A DNA stretch of 9,118 nucleotides from Gemmatimonadota bacterium. GTDB taxonomy: Bacteria; Gemmatimonadota; Gemmatimonadetes; JACCXV01; JAHWKZ01. The notes below the pieces were generated by a model, which was given only the letters and a program-made list of their open reading frames with translations, was not told the origin of the DNA and made no database searches. The translations under genes were made by a program, and so were the position numbers. Below, in pieces: positions 5,896-9,118 of the stretch (position 1 is its first letter; every line of letters starts with the position of its first letter). The stretch lies in the NCBI GenBank assembly GCA_030641505.1, contig DAOWHI010000024.1, forward strand, positions 1 to 9,118. Reading direction: 5' to 3'.

Positions 5896-6675
5896 TTAAT
5901 GTCCGAAGATCTCGATGAACAGTTTCGTGAGAAAGAAATCCGAGGCCAGGACAAGCACCGACGCGACGACGACAGCTTGAGTGGTCGAGCGACCCACACC
6001 CGCGGTCCCGCCAGTGGTTCTCAACCCCATATAGCAGGCCACGATCGTGATGATGAAGCCAAACACGAAGGGCTTGGCGAGTCCGGTGAACAAATCGCTG
6101 AAAAACAGCCCGTTCAGGGCTGAGTTCCAATAGGTCGAGAAGCCTTGGTTGAGCGTCAGCCAGGCGATCAACTGCCCGCCGAAAATGGCGATCGTATCGG
6201 TGATCAAGGTGAGCACCGGCAACATCACCAGCCCAGCCTGGACACGTGGCTTGACCAGCTTCTTGATCGGGTCGGTGCCCATCGCCTCGAGCGCGTCGAT
6301 CTGTTCGCTGACGCGCATCGAGCCCAACTCGGCGGCGATACCGGACCCGACGCGCCCGGCAACCATGAGCGCGGTCAGTACCGGTCCCAGCTCGCGAACC
6401 ACCGATGCGCTGACAAGCTGGCCGACAAAGAGCGAAGCCCCAAAAGCGGAGAGCTGGACCGACGATTGGAGCGCTAGCACCATGCCGGTAAAGATTCCCG
6501 TCAACGAGACGATGATCAGCGACTGGACGCCGATGACGTCCATCTGGACCCAGGTATCACGCCAGTAGAACGGTGGTCGAATAAACGCCGAGACGGTGCG
6601 GCCGATGAGAATCGAGAGGTTCTGGATTTCCTCGAGCGCCGTCTTGATCGGCCGTGTGAGCGTGGCGGTCGTCAC
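5896..6675 (-). CDS. mlaE: Mla/MCE transporter permease (MlaE-like)
   Basis: The 259-residue integral membrane protein is the permease of the Mla phospholipid transporter, working as a dimer with MlaF and the MlaD ring. It has five or six hydrophobic segments and the diagnostic MlaE blocks: GIFTGMVLALQ at about 60-70, RELGPVLTALMVAGRVGSG at 94-112, AAELGSMRVSEQIDALEAMG at 114-133, and LVKPRVQAG at 140-148. An amphipathic interfacial helix precedes the first membrane segment. The start is GTG at 6675, with no strong Shine-Dalgarno and no other start codon before residue 45. It is the first gene of the minus-strand operon, 56 bases before mlaF. No mlaC or mlaB follows within the window, so the periplasmic carrier and STAS partner, if present, are elsewhere. 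Divergent from rph across an 80-base gap. Confidence 0.95.
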   Translation of the reverse strand: MTTATLTRPIKTALEEIQNLSILIGRTVSAFIRPPFYWRDTWVQMDVIGVQSLIIVSLTGIFTGMVLALQSSVQLSAFGASLFVGQLVSASVVRELGPVLTALMVAGRVGSGIAAELGSMRVSEQIDALEAMGTDPIKKLVKPRVQAGLVMLPVLTLITDTIAIFGGQLIAWLTLNQGFSTYWNSALNGLFFSDLFTGLAKPFVFGFIITIVACYMGLRTTGGTAGVGRSTTQAVVVASVLVLASDFFLTKLFIEIFGH

Positions 6676-6719
6676 GGCGTGCGAACCTACGAGCCTAGCC
6701 GGGCCAGTCGCAAGCGGGG

Positions 6720-6748
6720 TTGGGCGGGGCTGCCCGGGGGAATAACTT
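6720..6748 (+). promoter_or_regulatory. Weak candidate promoter of rph-rdgB
   Basis: TTGGGC (6720-6725) and TAACTT (6743-6748) are separated by 17 bases. Each matches the consensus at only three or so positions. If used, transcription would begin at or next to the rph ATG at 6756. The spacing is the only good point in its favour. Confidence 0.25.
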
Positions 6749-6755
6749 GATCCCG

Positions 6756-7487
6756 ATGGTCGAATCGCTCACCAACTCGGTCACCGAATCACGCGAGGAC
6801 GGTCGCGGCCCGACCGAGCTCCGGTCGACGACGCTCGAGCGCAACGTCCTCGACTACCCCGAGGGGTCGTGTCTGATCACCGTCGGCAAGACGCGCATCC
6901 TGTGTGCCGCCTCGGTCGAGGACGGGGTCCCGCCGTGGCTGAGGGGCCGTGGGCAGGGGTGGGTGACCGCCGAATACCGCATGTTGCCTCGGGCGACTCA
7001 AACACGAAAACCCCGCGAGTCCACACTCGGCCGCTTGGGCGGTCGCACACAAGAGATCCAACGGTTGATCGGCCGAAGCCTCAGGAGCGTAGTCGACATG
7101 AAGGCGCTAGGCGAGCGAACGGTGTGGATCGATTGCGACGTTCTCCAAGCTGACGGCGGGACTCGAACCGCAGCGATAACGGGTGCCATGGTGGCGCTCT
7201 ACGATGCGCTTAGAGACCGCGACGCAAGACCGGTGCGTGAATTCGTTGCTGCCACGTCGGTCGGCCTGGTGGGCAAGTTCCCCGTGCTCGATCTCTGTTA
7301 CGGAGAGGACGCAGCGGCCGAAGTTGACCTCAACCTCGTCATGACCGAGAGTGACCGGGTGGTCGAGATCCAGGGCACCGCCGAGGGGGAACCGTTCGGG
7401 CTGGATGTGCTAGACACCCTGGTGGAGCTCGGCGCCGCCGGGATCAAAGAGCTGATCGGCTTGCAGAAGGCGGCGCTCGGCGTGTGA
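6756..7487 (+). CDS. rph: Ribonuclease PH
   Basis: RNase PH is a phosphate-dependent 3'-to-5' exoribonuclease that trims tRNA precursors and works as a ring-shaped hexamer. The 243-residue product has DGRGPTELR at residues 15-23, the segment GRTQEIQRLIGRSLR at 96-110, and the phosphate-binding ADGGTRTAAITGA at 132-144. The acidic pair D185 and D191 sits in CYGEDAAAEVDLN with the six-residue spacing of the known catalytic aspartates. The ATG at 6756 is the only usual start between an upstream TTG and the conserved N-terminus. Only GGGGG 15 bases upstream resembles a ribosome site, so the transcript may have little or no leader. The stop overlaps the rdgB start by four bases; rph-rdgB is a common gene pair in bacteria. 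Confidence 0.96.
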   Translation: MVESLTNSVTESREDGRGPTELRSTTLERNVLDYPEGSCLITVGKTRILCAASVEDGVPPWLRGRGQGWVTAEYRMLPRATQTRKPRESTLGRLGGRTQEIQRLIGRSLRSVVDMKALGERTVWIDCDVLQADGGTRTAAITGAMVALYDALRDRDARPVREFVAATSVGLVGKFPVLDLCYGEDAAAEVDLNLVMTESDRVVEIQGTAEGEPFGLDVLDTLVELGAAGIKELIGLQKAALGV

Positions 7488-8107
7488 CCCGGCTTGTCCT
7501 GGCGACCGCCAATCCCGACAAAGTGCGAGAGATCGAACCGTTGCTGACAGGAGCTGGCGTGGAGCTTGTCGGAGTGACTGATATGGTGCCCGAGTGGGAA
7601 GTCGTCGAGACCGGCAGGACACTCGAAGACAACGCGCGGCTAAAGGCCCGGGCGGCGGTGGTGGCTACGGGCGAAGCCGCAGTCGCTGACGATACGGGGC
7701 TCTTTGTGACCGAACTCGATGGTGCCCCCGGAGTGCGTTCCTCCAGGTTTGCGGGTGAGACGGCGACCTATCGTGGCAACGTGGAGCTGCTGCTCGATCG
7801 TTTGCGAAAGGTCCCACAGAAGCGGCGTAAGGCCAAGTTTCGAACCGCGGTGGTCGTCGCCAAGCCGAACGGCACCGAGCGCACATTCGAAGGTGTTCTC
7901 TTGGGGTACATTACCGACTCCCCACGCGGCGATGGGGGCTTCGGATACGATCCTGTGTTTGAGCCTTGCGGACAGGATTTGACGCTCGCCGAGCTGCCTC
8001 TGAGCGTCAAGAACACAATGAGCCACCGGGCCCGGGCGTTCATCGCCCTGGCGGAGTTCTTGATGGCGAACCCTGATTGGCTCGAGGTGACAGACCCGCC
8101 AGTTTGA
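7484..8107 (+). CDS. rdgB: XTP/dITP pyrophosphatase (RdgB/HAM1 family)
   Basis: RdgB hydrolyses non-canonical purine triphosphates (dITP, XTP) to monophosphate and pyrophosphate, keeping damaged bases out of DNA and RNA. The 207-residue protein shows TANPDK at residues 8-13, the ETGRTLEDNA loop at 42-51, the acidic pair D69-D70 in ADDTGL, GAPGVRSSRFAG at 80-91, GDGGFGYDPVF at 149-159, and the nucleotide-base contact SHR at 180-182. The order and spacing are those of the family. The GTG start at 7484 overlaps the rph TGA as GTGA, indicating translational coupling. DDTGL in place of the more usual DDSGL is a conservative change. The final few residues after NPDWL are a variable tail. Confidence 0.95.
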   Translation: MTRLVLATANPDKVREIEPLLTGAGVELVGVTDMVPEWEVVETGRTLEDNARLKARAAVVATGEAAVADDTGLFVTELDGAPGVRSSRFAGETATYRGNVELLLDRLRKVPQKRRKAKFRTAVVVAKPNGTERTFEGVLLGYITDSPRGDGGFGYDPVFEPCGQDLTLAELPLSVKNTMSHRARAFIALAEFLMANPDWLEVTDPPV

Positions 8108-8132
8108 CCCTGTATTCGCCGCGGCCGATAAT
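8104..8132 (+). promoter_or_regulatory. Sigma70-type promoter of the CBS-domain gene
   Basis: TTGACC (8104-8109) and GATAAT (8127-8132), each five of six matches to consensus, are separated by exactly 17 bases. The -35 hexamer contains the rdgB stop codon (8105-8107). The start point would be near 8139, about 38 bases before the ATG. Confidence 0.75.
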
Positions 8133-8176
8133 GGGTGAATCCACTTGCGGTTGCGGGTCTCGAGAGGAGGTCGTAG

Positions 8177-8614
8177 ATGAACGTGCAGACGATCCTCGAT
8201 CAAAAAGACACCCCGAACGTCGTGACGATCGAGCCCGAGCGAGCGCTTCAGGATGCTGTTGAGCGGTTGGTCGAGCACAATATCGGGTCGCTCGTCGTCG
8301 TTGACGCGAGCGGCAAGCCGGTTGGTATCATCACAGAGCGCGACATCCTCAAGACGTGCGCCAACGGGTGCGAGAAGCTGGCCACTACGAAGGTGGCGGA
8401 TGCCATGACTGCCGACCTCATCGTCGGCGAGACGGGTGACGCGATCGATTACGTGATGGGGATCATGACCAAGAACCGGATCCGTCACCTCCCCATCGTG
8501 ACGGAGGATGGCCTCTGCGGCATGGTATCGATTGGCGACGTCGTCAAAGTGCAACGACAGGAGACCGAGTACGAGAACCGCCACCTTCGGGAGTATATAG
8601 AGCGCGGTTACTGA
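8177..8614 (+). CDS. Stand-alone protein with two CBS domains
   Basis: The 145-residue soluble protein is almost entirely a pair of CBS domains (Bateman module), which usually bind adenine nucleotides such as AMP, ATP or NAD. CBS1 covers about residues 12-62 (GSLVVVDASGKPVGIITERDIL). CBS2 covers about 72-127 (RIRHLPIV at 101-108, GMVSIGDVVK at 115-124). A short charged tail follows (NRHLREYI), as is common in single-module CBS proteins. No catalytic domain is attached, so it is probably a ligand-sensing regulator. The partner and ligand cannot be read from sequence. GAGGAGG at 8164-8170, six bases before the ATG, is the best ribosome-binding site in the window, and the gene has its own promoter. 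It ends eight bases before tRNA-Pro. Confidence 0.9.
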   Translation: MNVQTILDQKDTPNVVTIEPERALQDAVERLVEHNIGSLVVVDASGKPVGIITERDILKTCANGCEKLATTKVADAMTADLIVGETGDAIDYVMGIMTKNRIRHLPIVTEDGLCGMVSIGDVVKVQRQETEYENRHLREYIERGY

Positions 8615-8622
8615 TCAGTTGT

Positions 8623-8699
8623 CGGGGCGTAGCGCAGTTTGGTAGCGCACCTGCTTTGGGAGCAGGGGGTCGCCGGTTCAAATCCGGCCGCCCCGACCA
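8623..8699 (+). tRNA. tRNA-Pro, anticodon TGG
   Basis: The 77-base gene folds into a full cloverleaf. The acceptor is CGGGGCG with CGCCCCG, starting with C1:G72 as in bacterial proline tRNAs. The D-arm is GCGC/GCGC, the anticodon arm CCTGC-TTTGGGA-GCAGG with TGG at 8657-8659, the variable loop GGGTC, and the T-arm GCCGG-TTCAAAT-CCGGC. The discriminator is A, and CCA is encoded at 8697-8699. It reads CCA and by wobble other proline codons. It lies eight bases behind the CBS-domain gene, so it is either co-transcribed or uses a promoter inside that gene; TATATA at 8594-8599 could be a -10, though no -35 is visible. Its 3' end is a likely integration site for the adjoining integrase gene. Confidence 0.97.
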
Positions 8700-8705
8700 T
8701 GTAAA

Positions 8706-8719
8706 CTGTTGTACGACAG
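8706..8719 (+). repeat. Small inverted repeat just after tRNA-Pro
   Basis: CTGTT (8706-8710) can pair with GACAG (8715-8719) around GTAC, with one T:G pair. No T-run follows, so it is not a standard terminator. It could be part of an attachment region; evidence is thin. Confidence 0.25.
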
Positions 8720-8758
8720 CATGTTAAGAGAACGACTGCTCAACTTGAAACTCTGCGG

Positions 8759-8776
8759 TGTCAGAAAATGGTGACA
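8759..8776 (+). promoter_or_regulatory. Inverted repeat TGTCA-N8-TGACA over the integrase -35, possible operator
   Basis: TGTCA (8759-8763) and TGACA (8772-8776) are perfect inverted half-sites with an 8-base A-rich spacer. The right half overlaps the candidate -35 hexamer GTGACA of the integrase promoter. Repressor binding here would block that promoter. A 5-bp repeat can arise by chance. Confidence 0.35.
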
Positions 8777-8799
8777 AACGAGCCTGGATCTTCTATCTT
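8771..8799 (+). promoter_or_regulatory. Candidate promoter of the integrase gene
   Basis: GTGACA (8771-8776, five of six to TTGACA) and TATCTT (8794-8799, four of six to TATAAT) are separated by exactly 17 bases. Transcription would start near 8806, about 40 bases before the integrase ATG. Confidence 0.5.
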
Positions 8800-8806
8800 G
8801 AGAGCA

Positions 8807-8830
8807 AAGCTCGGCTCTAAGCTTGTCTCT
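8807..8830 (+). repeat. Imperfect tandem 12-base repeat before the integrase
   Basis: AAGCTCGGCTCT (8807-8818) is followed directly by AAGCTTGTCTCT (8819-8830), identical at 10 of 12 positions. Short direct repeats near attachment sites often serve as arm-type sites for integrase or for an excisionase. Here they would also lie in the integrase 5' leader. Confidence 0.5.
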
Positions 8831-8844
8831 TATCCACGTGAAGA

Positions 8845-9118
8845 ATGGTCCCGAGGCGAAGGAAATCACCTGTATACTGGCGGGAGCGCGGCGGCACCAA
8901 GCGGGCCTACGGCGACTTTCGTAACTATGCGGACGTTGGAGGAGGTCGTGAGGCCCTGGTTGCGCGGGGCTCTTTCAAAGCAACGACCAACCCCGAGCTT
9001 GCTGAACAACTCGCTGCTGAGCGTCTTGAGGAACTAAGACATCTTCGGAAGCAGCGAGAGCAGCTCGGTCTTACCGAACTGCCCACCCTTGCTCAGTACG
9101 CTTCTCATCATCTACGCC
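8845..9118 (+). CDS. Probable tyrosine-recombinase (phage-type) integrase, N-terminal part, truncated by window end
   Basis: The reading frame is open from ATG 8845 to the last base (91 codons). An in-frame TGA at 8839-8841 fixes the start at or after this ATG. The product begins MVPRRRKSPVYWRERGGTKR, then AYGDFRNYADVGGGREALVA, then a TTNPELAEQLAAERLEEL segment, a basic stretch HLRKQRE, and LPTLAQYASHHL. This is the layout of the N-terminus of phage-type integrases: a basic arm-binding start, an Arg/Tyr-rich strand region (Y-W-R/Y-G-D-F-R), a helix with A..L..ERL, then the start of the core-binding SAM-like domain (L..Y...HL). The catalytic R-H-R-Y residues would lie beyond 9118, so identity rests on N-terminal resemblance and on the tRNA neighbour. 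No good Shine-Dalgarno precedes the ATG. Confidence 0.65.
   Translation, partial: MVPRRRKSPVYWRERGGTKRAYGDFRNYADVGGGREALVARGSFKATTNPELAEQLAAERLEELRHLRKQREQLGLTELPTLAQYASHHLR

Larger units (their letters stand above)
8700..9118 (+). mobile_element. Probable left edge of an integrated element at tRNA-Pro (partial)
   Basis: Immediately after the encoded CCA the base composition drops to about 44% G+C over 8700-8844, from roughly 60% before. The next gene is a probable integrase starting 146 bases downstream. A tRNA gene, an intact 3' end, a composition step and an integrase together are the usual signature of an integrative element or prophage using a tRNA attachment site. The far boundary and the second attachment copy are outside the window. 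Confidence 0.6.

Noticed and set aside
7640..8584. 314-codon minus-strand open frame opposite rdgB and the CBS gene
   Set aside because: It spans two convincing plus-strand genes and the promoter between them. Its composition fits an antisense shadow and no family is recognisable.
8768..9037. 89-codon plus-strand open frame beginning MVTNEPGSS
   Set aside because: It overlaps the integrase frame, which stays open to the window end and has integrase-like sequence. This frame is not recognisable and begins inside the control region.

Overview
The window is about 60% G+C and looks like ordinary bacterial chromosome from a diderm (outer-membrane) bacterium. Three things point that way: an MlaE-MlaF-MlaD type lipid transport operon, heat-shock control through a CIRCE element rather than sigma-32, and sigma70-like promoter hexamers. 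The repeat-bearing MCE protein and the integrase N-terminus resemble what I remember from Gemmatimonadota and neighbouring phyla. That placement is an impression, not a demonstration.

Layout. (1) 1-379: the 3' end of a type III pantothenate kinase gene (coaX). (2) 438-2587: a groES-groEL operon with its sigma70-type promoter, a perfect CIRCE operator at the expected start point, and a strong intrinsic terminator. (3) 2600-3076: a one-piece tmRNA gene (ssrA) encoding the tag ANDNFALAA, followed by its own terminator. (4) 3173-3955: an Lgt-family prolipoprotein diacylglyceryl transferase with unusual active-site residues. (5) 3972-6675, minus strand and convergent with lgt: the operon mlaE-mlaF-mlaD (permease, ATPase, MCE substrate-binding protein). 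The ATPase has an abnormal Walker B/D-loop, and the MCE protein carries four copies of a motif at an exact 34-residue period. (6) 6756-8107, plus strand and divergent from mlaE: rph-rdgB, overlapping by four bases. (7) 8177-8614: a two-CBS-domain protein with its own promoter. (8) 8623-8699: tRNA-Pro(TGG). (9) 8700-9118: an A+T-richer leader followed by the first 91 codons of a probable tyrosine-recombinase integrase that runs off the window. This looks like the edge of an element inserted at the tRNA-Pro gene.

The genes mostly cover housekeeping and quality control: protein folding (GroES/EL), ribosome rescue (tmRNA), RNA 3'-end maturation (RNase PH), nucleotide-pool cleaning (RdgB), CoA synthesis (CoaX) and cell-envelope maintenance (Lgt, Mla). 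No intergenic stretch above 300 bases lacks a gene; the longest, between groEL and lgt, is filled by tmRNA and two terminators. The most promising places for something new are the right-hand edge (integrase, its control region and whatever cargo lies beyond 9118), the altered MlaF ATPase and the altered Lgt. No defence system, CRISPR array or insertion sequence is visible inside the window.
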